From Methanobrevibacter sp. (lineage in GTDB: Archaea > Methanobacteriota > Methanobacteria > Methanobacteriales > Methanobacteriaceae): 49,214 nucleotides of DNA. The translations under genes were made by a program, and so were the position numbers. The stretch covers positions 1 to 49,214 of the forward strand of contig NZ_JAGAXX010000077.1 in assembly GCF_017940815.1 (NCBI RefSeq). The letters are read 5' to 3'. Shown here one piece after another: positions 34,699-43,955 of this stretch. Under the pieces are notes generated by a model. That model was not told where the DNA came from. It saw only the letters and a list, made by a program, of their open reading frames with translations, and ran no database searches. Every line of letters starts with the position of its first letter. Position 1 is the stretch's first letter.

Positions 34699-35039
34699 CA
34701 ATCTTCTTCTTTTTTGAAAAACCATCCTACAAACAGTGTTATGAACATCAGTACTATGCATATCTGATACAGGTTGAATAACGCATGCCTGAATACGGCG
34801 CCTAACACTATTGTCACAATCAAGATTATAAACAATACTTTGGTAATGAGTTGTGCGGTGTTGCTTACTTTTTCATTCACGAACTTCTGCTGGTATTTCA
34901 ATACCAATGTGGCAATCAATAGGATTATTACAAGTCCTATGAACATGATGTGCATTTCCATAGGGATATTAAACATAAATGAGCCGATTATATATGCTAC
35001 AATTGCTATAATTATAAGGATTATTTCTGTTCTGTTCAT
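34698..35039 (-). CDS. Four-helix small membrane protein
   Basis: The 113-residue protein has four membrane helices, near residues 5-23, 29-47, 65-83 and 88-107, and a charged tail (KKEED). CAGGAG precedes the ATG. It begins 38 bases after the stop of the large adhesin on the same strand, so it may be in its transcript. No family is recognised; its role could be to help secrete or anchor the adhesin, but this is conjecture. Confidence 0.6.
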   Translation of the reverse strand: MNRTEIILIIIAIVAYIIGSFMFNIPMEMHIMFIGLVIILLIATLVLKYQQKFVNEKVSNTAQLITKVLFIILIVTIVLGAVFRHALFNLYQICIVLMFITLFVGWFFKKEED

Positions 35040-35077
35040 GTTACTCTCCTGAAAGGGTTAAGGAGTTAAATGGCTCC

Positions 35078-37993
35078 TTAACTGCCTTTCCAACTTTTAT
35101 CCCAATACTTTGATGGCATGCTGAACGGGGTCCAGTATTCGTCACTGAAGTATTGGTATGTTTCCTGTTTGGTTAACTGTTTTGTTTTGCCATTACTAAT
35201 ATACTTTACATTTTCTCTATTCAAACTTAAATCATCATTGATTTTCACCTCTATGTAATCATATCCTCCATTCTTGTTTGGGATGTTGTAGACCTTTTTT
35301 CCCTGGAGGTATCCCGGTCTTGTGAACGTGAAGGTGTCCATTACTCTGTGCCAGTCATTCTCTTTAACGATTCCGTTTCTGTAGGTCACTCCGGCGGTCT
35401 GGACCATTGCCATGGTATTGAAGAGGCCCATTGCAACGGAAGAAGCACCGTTCAATACCTTTCCAAGGACGCTTTTTGCTCCATAGTATAAAAGCATGCT
35501 TAAAGGACGGTTTTTGTTTATCAAATTGTTTATTCCAGAAATTCCAAGACTAAGACCATTTTTAACGCCATTGACAAAATCACTGGCTAGTTGGCATACG
35601 CTGCAGCAATCATCCTTGGTATGGATGGCAGATCCCTTGTATACGTCCTTGCCATTGGACATGATTACATTGCTGAGTCCGCTTGTTGTATTGAGAACAA
35701 TTGATGAGTTGTTTCCATCAAACACATAAAGAAGTTCTCCCAATTGTGTGATACTGTAATTTCCTGTGGCTATTGAGTTCAATAAATTGCTCAATGAGCT
35801 GTTGGTCTCATCACTGTATCTGTCTGATGCTGCCTTAAGCACATATTCCTCAATATTTGGCAAGTTGAGGGAATTGATCATCTTAAACATTTTTACATTT
35901 TCCGCACTTCCGGAAACCTTCATTCCCATGTCTGAATTCAGGATATGCAGGTAGGTGTCCTCCAGGTTTATTCCGCCAAGTATTGTTGCTGTGCTTGCTC
36001 TCTTCCAGCTTACGGAAAAATCCTTTGCGTGCTGATTTGCATTTTCATCAGCAATCCATGCGGTTTCAAGTGATGCCATAAACATTCCGTAAAGGTTCAT
36101 TATTCCAAGTCTGCTCAGGTATGCTGAACCTTTAGCGTTCCAGCTTTCCAAGATGCTTTTTGTAACCTTTTCGTTAAGTATGGCATAGCCTTGAAGCACC
36201 TCAAATCCGAATGTGTTTCTGTATTTCTCGCCAAGGCCGTAGCTTATTGTCTCTGATTTATCAAGCTCTTCAGCTCCATTGACAATGAATCTGGTCTTGA
36301 TGTCCTCGCTTTTGAGGTATCCGACGATTGCCTTTCCGAAGTAGTTGAATGTCACAGGCTCTCCGGTTGCGGAAAACCTGATGGTGTTTGCATTGTTGTT
36401 TGTCATCTCGTCATAGCTTTTGTAGTTGAAGTCATACAGGCTCTTGCCGTAATACTTTGCCAGATTGTATTTCAATCCAAGCTCATCGTAGCTGTAGGTG
36501 TAGAAGTTTACCATGGCCTTGATCTTATTGTTTTGGACATAGGTTATTGTTTCGCTGTTCTGCATTCCCTTGTCCATGTACATTCCAAAGAATTCGGTGT
36601 TTTCTGCTGTGGAGCTTCTGTACTCGATTTCAGTGTAGTTGACTCCGCTTGAAATCAGGATTCCGTCCCCTTTCAGATTGGCCCTGTTGTAGTCGCTCTT
36701 GATGCCGCTCCCGTCAAAGGGAACCAAATGGGTTTTATATCCAATCACTGTTGAGTCAACTCCGGGAATTGTCTCTTGGGTGAACACATATGCCTTTGTT
36801 TCACTGATTTGAATGGTGTAAACCTCGTTTTTAGACATCCTTATTATGCCGTCCAGTCCTGTTTTCAGGCTGTATGCGGAATTGTGAAAGACATAGGGTG
36901 TTGTCACATTAACGTAGTTAGGAATTGAAGTAACGTGGCTAAAGGGGGAATGTCTTATCACCTTGTTTACAGTTATTTGATTTGTGTTTTTCAGTCCGTC
37001 GTATTCTGTGGTCACGCTGTATTTTCCAGGCTCAAAATCAATCACGACTGAAGCCAGTCCGTTCGCGTCGGTTTTAAGGTTGTATGTCTTGCCGTTGCTT
37101 TTCACGGTGACCTTTTTGTTCGGTGATGCCTTGCCGTAGCTGTTCAATACCTTAACAGTGAATTTGGATCCGGATCCGTCATTCATTGTCAGGTCTTTGG
37201 TTTCAAGAAGTGATTTTATTGTAATTGTTTTTGTAATGCTTTCGGTTGTTGTCGGATTTTTTGAAGTTATGCTATATTTGCCGGGTTTCAAGTCAATGGC
37301 AAGCTTTCCAACACCTTTTGCATTGGTCTTTACGGAATAAGTCTTGCTGTTTAGATTGAATTTCACTGCAGTCTTTTTAAGCAGCTTTCCCTTCTTGTCA
37401 TAGAATGTGGAATAGTACGATGCGGTGTTCTTGTAGTATTTTGTAAGGTCGCCGCATTTTATGGTGCTTTTTATTGTCACCTTGCTGTTGATGCTTTTCT
37501 TGGCATAAACGCTTGAGCCGTCATAGGTTGTAACGACCTTGTATGTTCCGCTCTTAAGGTTTAAGCTAAGCAAGGCGATTCCATTCGAGTCGGTCTTTTT
37601 GGTGTATGTTGCTCCGTTTATTGCAATCTTGACATTTGTGTTCTTCATCACCTTTTTGTTGTTGTCCTTCAAGGTGACCTTAAATTTGCTTCCATCCTTG
37701 TAGTGCATCTTGACGTCAGGCGCCTTCAGGGTCACTTTCAGTTGGGCTTTGGTTTGAGTTGCCTTGGTTAATGCCTTTTGGCTGCTGTCGCTTGCAGGAG
37801 TCAGCGAACTTCTGACCTCGGCACTTTTTGATAGAACTTCATCCGAGTCGGCGATCATCTGAAGATTGTCTGTTTCTTGCGTTGGTTGATTTTCAATTTC
37901 TAATGTTTCATTGCTGCTATCACTGGCACTTGCTGCCGAAATCAAAAAGAAAAACAGTAGAATGAAACATATGGTGTTTATTTTCATGTTCAT
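35078..37993 (-). CDS. Large adhesin-like surface protein
   Basis: About 971 residues. A signal peptide (MNMKINTICFILLFFFLISA, ending ASA) leads into a Ser/Thr/Glu-rich spacer. Three or four Ig-like repeats of about 90 residues follow; each contains a KFxVxLxDxxGKxxxxxxV strand and a KTDxxGxAxLxIxLxxGxY signature. The rest (about residues 360-971) is a large domain of unknown type with a Cys cluster (KDDCCSVCQLASD) and a small-residue helical stretch. There is no lysine-rich C-terminal repeat, unlike the other adhesins in this window. ATG at 37993 is preferred because GGTAGAT lies upstream. It is probably secreted and wall-associated. Confidence 0.75.
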   Translation of the reverse strand: MNMKINTICFILLFFFLISAASASDSSNETLEIENQPTQETDNLQMIADSDEVLSKSAEVRSSLTPASDSSQKALTKATQTKAQLKVTLKAPDVKMHYKDGSKFKVTLKDNNKKVMKNTNVKIAINGATYTKKTDSNGIALLSLNLKSGTYKVVTTYDGSSVYAKKSINSKVTIKSTIKCGDLTKYYKNTASYYSTFYDKKGKLLKKTAVKFNLNSKTYSVKTNAKGVGKLAIDLKPGKYSITSKNPTTTESITKTITIKSLLETKDLTMNDGSGSKFTVKVLNSYGKASPNKKVTVKSNGKTYNLKTDANGLASVVIDFEPGKYSVTTEYDGLKNTNQITVNKVIRHSPFSHVTSIPNYVNVTTPYVFHNSAYSLKTGLDGIIRMSKNEVYTIQISETKAYVFTQETIPGVDSTVIGYKTHLVPFDGSGIKSDYNRANLKGDGILISSGVNYTEIEYRSSTAENTEFFGMYMDKGMQNSETITYVQNNKIKAMVNFYTYSYDELGLKYNLAKYYGKSLYDFNYKSYDEMTNNNANTIRFSATGEPVTFNYFGKAIVGYLKSEDIKTRFIVNGAEELDKSETISYGLGEKYRNTFGFEVLQGYAILNEKVTKSILESWNAKGSAYLSRLGIMNLYGMFMASLETAWIADENANQHAKDFSVSWKRASTATILGGINLEDTYLHILNSDMGMKVSGSAENVKMFKMINSLNLPNIEEYVLKAASDRYSDETNSSLSNLLNSIATGNYSITQLGELLYVFDGNNSSIVLNTTSGLSNVIMSNGKDVYKGSAIHTKDDCCSVCQLASDFVNGVKNGLSLGISGINNLINKNRPLSMLLYYGAKSVLGKVLNGASSVAMGLFNTMAMVQTAGVTYRNGIVKENDWHRVMDTFTFTRPGYLQGKKVYNIPNKNGGYDYIEVKINDDLSLNRENVKYISNGKTKQLTKQETYQYFSDEYWTPFSMPSKYWDKSWKGS

Positions 37994-38119
37994 ATTATCT
38001 ACCTTAACCGCCAATCTTTTTCTATAATTGGCAATTAAAGTATCTAATCTTGAACATATAAACTTTGATTAAAAAATTAAATAGTAAATGACTTTTAAAA
38101 TGAATTTAAAGGATAAATA

Positions 38120-38761
38120 TTAGGGATTGATAACAATAATGCACATATAGGTAAATTCACTGTTGGCAATCTCCTTTAAAGTGGATGTTACAATTTTCTC
38201 GTCAGGGTAACTTAGCCTTTCGCACACTGTTACTTCACGGTCATCCTCAACTCCATTGTCGATTAAAAACTGTGCCATGTCCTTAACCTTACGGGAAGGA
38301 AGCGCTATTGTTGTCTTGCCGTTATTTATCACAGGCAATATGTCCTCAATGTTTTCACGCCCGTGAAATGTCATAACGTTTGCATTGTCCCATTGGATAT
38401 GGCATCTTGCCGCTGCAAGCTGAAGGGAGCTTATTCCCGGAACCACTTCAATGCTTTCCTTTGGAAAATCGTTTTCGCCTGAAAGCCTTAAGACTGTGTT
38501 CAACACTCCGGAAAAACCAGGGTCTCCGGTTGACAATATTGAAACTGTGTTTCCGTCAACTGCCAGCTTGACTCCTTCCTCAAGCTTGTCAAGCAGGTCC
38601 TTTACATTGAATGCGATTTTGTTTTGAACGTCATCAAACAGCTCAATCGCACGTGTGCTTCCGACGGTATAGTCACTCATCTTGACGGTGTCAACTGCCT
38701 TTTTGGTCAAATATTCGCTTGATCCGGGTCCTATTCCAACAATATAAATTTTACCAGTCAT
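38120..38761 (-). CDS. cbiE: Cobalt-precorrin-7 (C5)-methyltransferase
   Basis: The 213-residue protein begins MTGKIYIVGIGPGSSEYLTK, the SAM-binding start of the tetrapyrrole methylase family. It also has LSTGDPGFSG, the substrate-cleft GDP motif, and the VVPGISSLQLAAAR segment typical of CbiE. CbiE methylates C5 during cobamide (B12-type cofactor) synthesis, needed by methanogen methyltransferases. ATG at 38761 is used because the frame upstream overlaps the HxlR gene; only one base separates the two. No other cobalamin genes are adjacent, as is common in Methanobacteriales. Confidence 0.88.
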   Translation of the reverse strand: MTGKIYIVGIGPGSSEYLTKKAVDTVKMSDYTVGSTRAIELFDDVQNKIAFNVKDLLDKLEEGVKLAVDGNTVSILSTGDPGFSGVLNTVLRLSGENDFPKESIEVVPGISSLQLAAARCHIQWDNANVMTFHGRENIEDILPVINNGKTTIALPSRKVKDMAQFLIDNGVEDDREVTVCERLSYPDEKIVTSTLKEIANSEFTYMCIIVINP

Positions 38762-38762
38762 T

Positions 38763-39140
38763 TCAATCATCAATTTCCAGGGTTTTCTTAAAGTTGTCAA
38801 TGAGGGCCTCTCTGGTCTCATCAGAATAGCTCTTTTCATCGTTTAGGGTAAACATTGCCAACTCATACACGATTCTGTTCATAGATTGCCCGTATTCGGT
38901 CAGATAGTATTCTGTAGTAACTGGTGTGGTGTTGTAAACCTTCTTTTCAATAAGTCCATTCTCCTCAAGTTCCTTAAGGCAGCTTGACAATACCTTGTTG
39001 CTCAAGTTAGGCTTGTCTTCCTTGAATTCCTTGAAATGCTTCTTTCCAAAGAACATGTCCCTAATGATTTGAATGCTCCATTTTTTATTGAAGAGATTTA
39101 ATGTTCTGTCGACCGGACAAACTATCTTTTCAGTATTCAT
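38763..39140 (-). CDS. HxlR-family transcriptional regulator
   Basis: This 125-residue winged-helix protein has the HxlR signature: CPVDRTLNLFNKKWSIQIIR at the start with a conserved N-terminal Cys (residue 8), then KHFKEFKEDKPNLSNKVLSS and LKELEENGLIEKKVYN, and the wing TEYYLTEYGQSM. The Cys often serves as a redox sensor in this family. It is in operon with cbiE and divergent from the macrodomain/SirTM pair, so it may control either. A GGTTAC repeat lies in the shared intergenic region. Confidence 0.85.
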   Translation of the reverse strand: MNTEKIVCPVDRTLNLFNKKWSIQIIRDMFFGKKHFKEFKEDKPNLSNKVLSSCLKELEENGLIEKKVYNTTPVTTEYYLTEYGQSMNRIVYELAMFTLNDEKSYSDETREALIDNFKKTLEIDD

Positions 39141-39160
39141 AATTAAAAGTTGATTAAATT

Positions 39161-39206
39161 ATTATATAATGGTTACTTTTTTGTCACATGGTTTCCTTAA
39201 GGTTAC
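39161..39206. promoter_or_regulatory. Divergent promoter with GGTTAC repeats
   Basis: ATTATATAAT at 39161-39170 is a TATA-like element for the HxlR gene. GGTTAC occurs directly next to it at 39171-39176 and again at 39201-39206, exactly 30 bases apart (about three helical turns). It is a candidate HxlR operator. Confidence 0.4.
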
Positions 39207-39264
39207 AAAAATCATTTAAATAACTAAAATTAGATTATAATTAACAAATGAAGGAGGGATTGAG

Positions 39265-40047
39265 ATTAAAACAGAAGAACAATTGGATTTCCTATTAAAC
39301 TATTTGATTGACGAGAGAAATGAGGATATTGAAATTCCCAAAGATTTCCAATCAAAAAGGGGATTGCTTCGCTCATTGATGAATGTAAGGCCTCCAGTCA
39401 AGATATCTGAAGAGTTTCTGAATGTTCAGGATGAATTCTTGACTGCCGAGACATTGGCAAAGTCTTTAACATCAATTGATGAAATTCATGATGTTAGGGG
39501 CAGATTGATGCTTTGGCAAGGTGACATAGCGACCCTGAAAGTTGATGCCATAGTCAATGCGGCCAACTCCAAATTGCTCGGATGCTTTATCCCTCAGCAC
39601 AACTGCATCGACAATGTCATCCACTCCGCTGCGGGAGTGCAGCTGAGGGATGAGTGCAACACCATAATGAAGATACAGGCGAAGGATGAGGAGGTCGGAA
39701 AGGCCAAGATAACAGGGGCCTACAACCTGCCTTCAAGATATGTCATTCATACTGTGGGTCCTACAATTGCATACGGGTCCCAACCGTCCGAAAGCGAATG
39801 TGAGAACTTGGCCAGCTGCTACAGGTCATGTCTGGACATTGCAAGCTACAACAAATTGGAATCACTTGCATTCTGCTGTATTTCAACTGGAGTATTTAAT
39901 TTTCCACAGGAATTGGCAGCTGAAATCGCAATTAAGACAGTTGACGAATACTTAAAAGCAAATGAAACCACATTAAAGCACGTGATATTTAACGTGTTCA
40001 CCGATGCAGATTACATGATTTATAAAAGATTATTATTTGAGGATTAA
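39265..40047 (+). CDS. Zinc-type macrodomain ADP-ribosyl hydrolase
   Basis: About 260 residues. A helical N-terminal region is followed by a macrodomain: [20 protein letters not shown], then [14 protein letters not shown] and [10 protein letters not shown], which together are the signature of the zinc-containing macrodomains, and later ISTGVFNFP. Such proteins remove ADP-ribose placed by SirTM sirtuins, and a SirTM gene follows after one base. GGAGGG at 39253-39258 points to the ATT at 39265 (giving [14 protein letters not shown]) as an unusual start; the nearest classical start is TTG at 39283. Confidence 0.88.
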   Translation: MKTEEQLDFLLNYLIDERNEDIEIPKDFQSKRGLLRSLMNVRPPVKISEEFLNVQDEFLTAETLAKSLTSIDEIHDVRGRLMLWQGDIATLKVDAIVNAANSKLLGCFIPQHNCIDNVIHSAAGVQLRDECNTIMKIQAKDEEVGKAKITGAYNLPSRYVIHTVGPTIAYGSQPSESECENLASCYRSCLDIASYNKLESLAFCCISTGVFNFPQELAAEIAIKTVDEYLKANETTLKHVIFNVFTDADYMIYKRLLFED

Positions 40048-40048
40048 A

Positions 40049-40894
40049 ATGGAACGTTTTGTACAAAGATTAGACAACGCTAAAAAGGCTATTGATGAAG
40101 CTGAATATATCATTATAGGGGCAGGTGCGGGATTGTCCACTGCCGCTGGAATTTCATATGTTGGTGAGAGATTTGAAAAATACTTCAAGGATTTCATTGA
40201 GGAATACGGTTTCACCGACATGTATTCATCAGGATTTTACCCGTTCGAGTCACAAGAGGAGAAATGGGCATATTGGGCAAGGCACGTCTTTGCAAACAGG
40301 TATGACGTTGGAAAGACCGATGTCTATCAGAAGCTATTGAAACTGGTCGAGGATAAGGAATATTTTGTCCTCACAACCAATGTTGAGCACCAGTTCTGGA
40401 TAAACGGCTTTGATGATGAAAGGATATTTGCAACACAGGGAGATTACGGCTTCCTTCAATGTGAAAAGGGATGTCATGACAAATTATATCCAAATGAAGA
40501 CCAGGTGTTTGAATGGGTTGAAAAAACAGAGAATTTCAGAATTCCAACTGATTTGGTTCCAAAATGTCCAGTTTGCGGTGGAGAAATGGATTTGAATCTA
40601 AGAAAGGACAGTTATTTTGTTGAGGATGCAAAATGGCATCATATGAATAAGAACTATTCTGATTTCCTTAATGGAATTGACGGTAAATTCGTGTTTTTGG
40701 AAATTGGCGTCGGCTTCAACACTCCCGGAATCATCAGGTATCCGTTTGAACAGATGACTTATAACAATGATGATGCAACATTGATAAGACTTAACCTGGA
40801 TTATCCACAGGCAATTCCTGAAAACAAGGATAAGACAATAAGCTTTGATGAAAATGTTGAGGAAATTTTAGATTACTGGCTATCAAGAATCTAA
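40049..40894 (+). CDS. SirTM-class sirtuin (protein ADP-ribosyltransferase)
   Basis: The 281-residue protein has the sirtuin NAD fold: EYIIIGAGAGLSTAAGI at the N-terminus, then TTNVEHQFWINGF, and a zinc site from LQCEKGCHDKLYP and KCPVCGGEMDL. The region before the zinc site matches the SirTM (class M) branch, which ADP-ribosylates lipoylated carrier proteins instead of deacetylating. It starts one base after the macrodomain gene with GAGGATT as ribosome binding site, so the pair is an operon. The lipoyl carrier and ligase genes that go with this pair in bacteria are not in the window. It converges with the next gene. Confidence 0.85.
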   Translation: MERFVQRLDNAKKAIDEAEYIIIGAGAGLSTAAGISYVGERFEKYFKDFIEEYGFTDMYSSGFYPFESQEEKWAYWARHVFANRYDVGKTDVYQKLLKLVEDKEYFVLTTNVEHQFWINGFDDERIFATQGDYGFLQCEKGCHDKLYPNEDQVFEWVEKTENFRIPTDLVPKCPVCGGEMDLNLRKDSYFVEDAKWHHMNKNYSDFLNGIDGKFVFLEIGVGFNTPGIIRYPFEQMTYNNDDATLIRLNLDYPQAIPENKDKTISFDENVEEILDYWLSRI

Positions 40895-43009
40895 CTTTTC
40901 TATTTCTCTTTTTAAAAATCTATAAACTGACTCTGCACCAACCAATTCGCCAGGATCATTCCATTCGGAAGGGTATAGTATGAACGGTCTTGTCTGGTTT
41001 CCGCCAAGGCCTCCATGGCTTCCAATAAGCTCTTCAAATGCGCACACCTCATCATGTTTTGAATCGTAAAAGCTGTTCACCATGATGTCTGGCATGTTGT
41101 CAAACGAGTTTTGCCTTTTAAGGTGCATTGCGGCGTTTTTCCCGAAGTCCTCAAGAGGATTCTCGCCAACAATCTTGTCATTGTCGAGGTAGTAGATTCC
41201 CTTTTGTCCGATGACCATTCCTCCGTTTGTTATCGAATTCACAAGAACGAATCCTATTCCGGAATGGTTGACAAGTCCTGGAATCAATTCGGGAAATAGC
41301 ATTACTATCTCCTCATAGGTCAGGCGCTGTTTCCATTGGGTGAAATATATCAGGCCCATATTTCCTGAGCCCAAAACAATCAGCTCTGAATCCTTGGCCT
41401 TTTCAGTGCTCAACTGGACATAGTCGTGGGAAGTGATGTACTCTAGGCTGTTTGAGTATTTATTGCGTAAATTTTTGTACTGCTCATTTTCAAATATGAT
41501 TTTCGGCTTGCGCTCTGCAATTCCCTTTCTCATGTTTTGAATGGCTCCGGCCTCGTCAAACAAGTCGTCACGGATGGTTTCAACATGTTCCTTAATTGTT
41601 TGCAATTGTTTGTTTTCTGGAATGATTGCGTCCCTGAAGTGGTCAATGTTGTACTCGTTTTTAAAGAATTTCATGTCATTTGGAAGAAGGCGTCTTACGT
41701 AATTTCCCAATGTCAATCCGTATCTTTGCTTGAATGTTGCTCCGTTACTTTGTCCGTGGTCTGATAGGATAACCAGCTTGTAATCCCTGTCATTCATCTC
41801 GATTGCAGAGGCAATTCTTGAGAATTGGATGTCAATTTGCTTTAAGACGCCCCAAACGTCATCATCTTCCACTCCTGAGTGGTGTGCAACCTCATCGTAT
41901 CCCATGAATGTGGCATAGGCGGTGTCTATTTCTCCCCTGAACATCTCACTTGTCAGGATTTCGGTTGTGGCTTCTCTCAGGACAACATTTGCTCCTGCAC
42001 GTATTGCGGCATAAACGATTGTCCTTCTAAGTCTTGGATGGATATTTTTTATCCTGTGCATTACTTGTGATTTCAATTCAAGAATTATGTCCCATAGGAA
42101 AAGGACAAATATCCTTTGGAAATTGTATGATTCCAAAAACACGGTATGCAATGTCTTGTTATATATTCTGGTTATGCTTCGAAGCCTTGATGATGTCAAT
42201 GCGGAGAGCTTGCTGTCTCCTGAAAACATGTTTGCGATGCTTATTCCATTTACAAGTAGGCCTTCTCCGTTACTGATCATTTTTTCTATAACCGGAGAAT
42301 GGCTCAATTTCCCCGAAACCATAATCTGGTTGTTGTTTTGCTTTTCCACCCATCTGTATGCAACGATGTTCTCATTGTTTCCGTGCAATATTCCCGCTTG
42401 GCTTGCTCCGGTTTGTGAGGACAGGTCGGTTTCCCATTCCTTTAGGGTATGTGTATTTCCATCGATCCAACCTTTAAGTGTGGGCATGACATTTTTGTCA
42501 AGGGCCTTTTTCAGGGTGTTGATTGACAGGCCGTCGATTTCAAGCATCAGGACTCCAGGATATTGCTTTTCTTCCTTGTTTTTTCTTTTAAGGGCATATC
42601 TCAAAATGGTTTTGATGTAGCCATCATAATAATTGGTGTTTGTGATGTTGGTGATGAATGTTGTGGCTATTGCCATCACGATAGGAACCTGCCAAAATCC
42701 GTAAAATCCAACATAAACTCCGGGAATGAAGTATGTGGCGATATAAAATATCACTGAGTTGAGGACAATCGCTCCGATTCCGAATGTCAGGATAATGAAT
42801 TTCATCAGGAAACGTCTGAAAATCGGCCAAAGCAGGGCATTGGCAACAGTAAATGCAATTACAATAATCAAGGCATTATATGCAGGACCGATATTAAAGT
42901 CGGTACTGATGTAATCCACAGCAAAAACAGCGACAATATTGGCTAGGACAAGCAAAACTGTAGTTATCAATGTTTTCAGTGAGGATATGACTTGATTTTT
43001 ATAGCTCAT
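40883..43009 (-). CDS. Membrane-bound phosphodiesterase of the alkaline-phosphatase superfamily
   Basis: This 708-residue protein has four N-terminal membrane helices (about residues 10-130), resembling the small DUF360/holin-4-type membrane domain. A large catalytic domain follows. PGVLMLEIDGLSIN carries the first metal Asp, SSQTGASQAG holds the Thr/Ser nucleophile region, and FMGYDEVAHHSG and ILSDHGQSNGATF carry further metal ligands. Such fusions are typical of the nucleotide pyrophosphatase/phosphodiesterase group in Methanobacteria and some bacteria. It overlaps the upstream metallophosphoesterase by four bases, so the pair is coupled. Its substrate is unknown; a membrane lipid or cell-wall precursor is plausible. 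Confidence 0.8.
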   Translation of the reverse strand: MSYKNQVISSLKTLITTVLLVLANIVAVFAVDYISTDFNIGPAYNALIIVIAFTVANALLWPIFRRFLMKFIILTFGIGAIVLNSVIFYIATYFIPGVYVGFYGFWQVPIVMAIATTFITNITNTNYYDGYIKTILRYALKRKNKEEKQYPGVLMLEIDGLSINTLKKALDKNVMPTLKGWIDGNTHTLKEWETDLSSQTGASQAGILHGNNENIVAYRWVEKQNNNQIMVSGKLSHSPVIEKMISNGEGLLVNGISIANMFSGDSKLSALTSSRLRSITRIYNKTLHTVFLESYNFQRIFVLFLWDIILELKSQVMHRIKNIHPRLRRTIVYAAIRAGANVVLREATTEILTSEMFRGEIDTAYATFMGYDEVAHHSGVEDDDVWGVLKQIDIQFSRIASAIEMNDRDYKLVILSDHGQSNGATFKQRYGLTLGNYVRRLLPNDMKFFKNEYNIDHFRDAIIPENKQLQTIKEHVETIRDDLFDEAGAIQNMRKGIAERKPKIIFENEQYKNLRNKYSNSLEYITSHDYVQLSTEKAKDSELIVLGSGNMGLIYFTQWKQRLTYEEIVMLFPELIPGLVNHSGIGFVLVNSITNGGMVIGQKGIYYLDNDKIVGENPLEDFGKNAAMHLKRQNSFDNMPDIMVNSFYDSKHDEVCAFEELIGSHGGLGGNQTRPFILYPSEWNDPGELVGAESVYRFLKREIEKLDS

Positions 43010-43875
43010 TCTATCTCAATTCTTTTTCTTTCCTTGTTTTTCAATGTGATTATTGTTATTTCTGGCTTGCAGTTGATTCTGACTCTAAATGAATTTGTTC
43101 CGAGACCCTTACTTGTGTACTGTATCATGTCTTTAACTTTGTATAATCCTACAGGATATTTGACTGAATTTGGACCTCTAAATGGAGTTGTTTCAACTTT
43201 TGGAATGATAAACTGGCCTCCATGAGAGTGGCCGGAAATCTGAAGGTCGATTTTGCCGGTTTGTGAGGACTCTCGTGCGAAATCCGGCTCATGGGCAAGC
43301 AATATTGTCGGATAATCGTCATCCAACTTGGCCAGTACCTTGTCGAGATTGTCTGCACAGACTGTTGATGAGTCGACTCCTGCAAGATTCACCTTGCTTT
43401 CGTTTATTGTCAAGGTTACAACGTCATTGCTCAAATCGACAATGTCAGATTCCTTGAAGATGTCTCTGATTATTTCAGAGCCCATCCAATGGTCGTGGTT
43501 TCCCAGAACGCCATATTTTCCATCCTTTGCATTAAGTCGCTTAAGCGAATTCTTCAATGCAATGTCATAGTCTTCCATGTTGTACGAGACATAATCGCCA
43601 GTCAATGTGATTAAGTCATAGTTTAGGGTGTTGACGTAGTCCACTAGGTCACTTAGATAATCCGGATTGACCCATTGTCCGAGATGGATGTCTGTAAGGT
43701 TAAGGATTCTGTAGTTGTGGAAATCCCAACCTAAATTGTCCAGTTCAATGTCAATCTCAACTAAATCGATATTTTTAGGGTTGAATGTCTTGTCCGGGAG
43801 GGTATAGGTCATTGCATCCTGGATGCCTTGACGGATTTTCATAGCCTGTGGGCGTTCAATATCTTCATCTTTCAT
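43006..43875 (-). CDS. Calcineurin-like metallophosphoesterase
   Basis: The 289-residue protein shows the full metallophosphoesterase signature: LTDIHLGQ (D-x-H), TGDYVSYN (GD), GNHDHW (GNHD), LLAHEPDF (H) and GHSHGGQF (GHxH). Closest in style to YkuE-like enzymes. No signal peptide or transmembrane helix is present. It overlaps the start of the membrane phosphodiesterase gene by four bases (ATGA), so they are translationally coupled and may act on the same phosphate ester in sequence. The promoter region is divergent from YchF. Confidence 0.85.
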   Translation of the reverse strand: MKDEDIERPQAMKIRQGIQDAMTYTLPDKTFNPKNIDLVEIDIELDNLGWDFHNYRILNLTDIHLGQWVNPDYLSDLVDYVNTLNYDLITLTGDYVSYNMEDYDIALKNSLKRLNAKDGKYGVLGNHDHWMGSEIIRDIFKESDIVDLSNDVVTLTINESKVNLAGVDSSTVCADNLDKVLAKLDDDYPTILLAHEPDFARESSQTGKIDLQISGHSHGGQFIIPKVETTPFRGPNSVKYPVGLYKVKDMIQYTSKGLGTNSFRVRINCKPEITIITLKNKERKRIEIE

Positions 43876-43955
43876 TGAATAGTAATTTATTTTCTGAAAC
43901 TATTTATAATTTTAAGAACAAACATTTAGATGTTATTATAGATTAAGTGATTATT

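Noticed and set aside
41537-42757. Several plus-strand frames of 60-177 codons opposite the phosphodiesterase
   Set aside because: They are antisense to a well-conserved 708-residue protein, and none has a plausible start region or domain.
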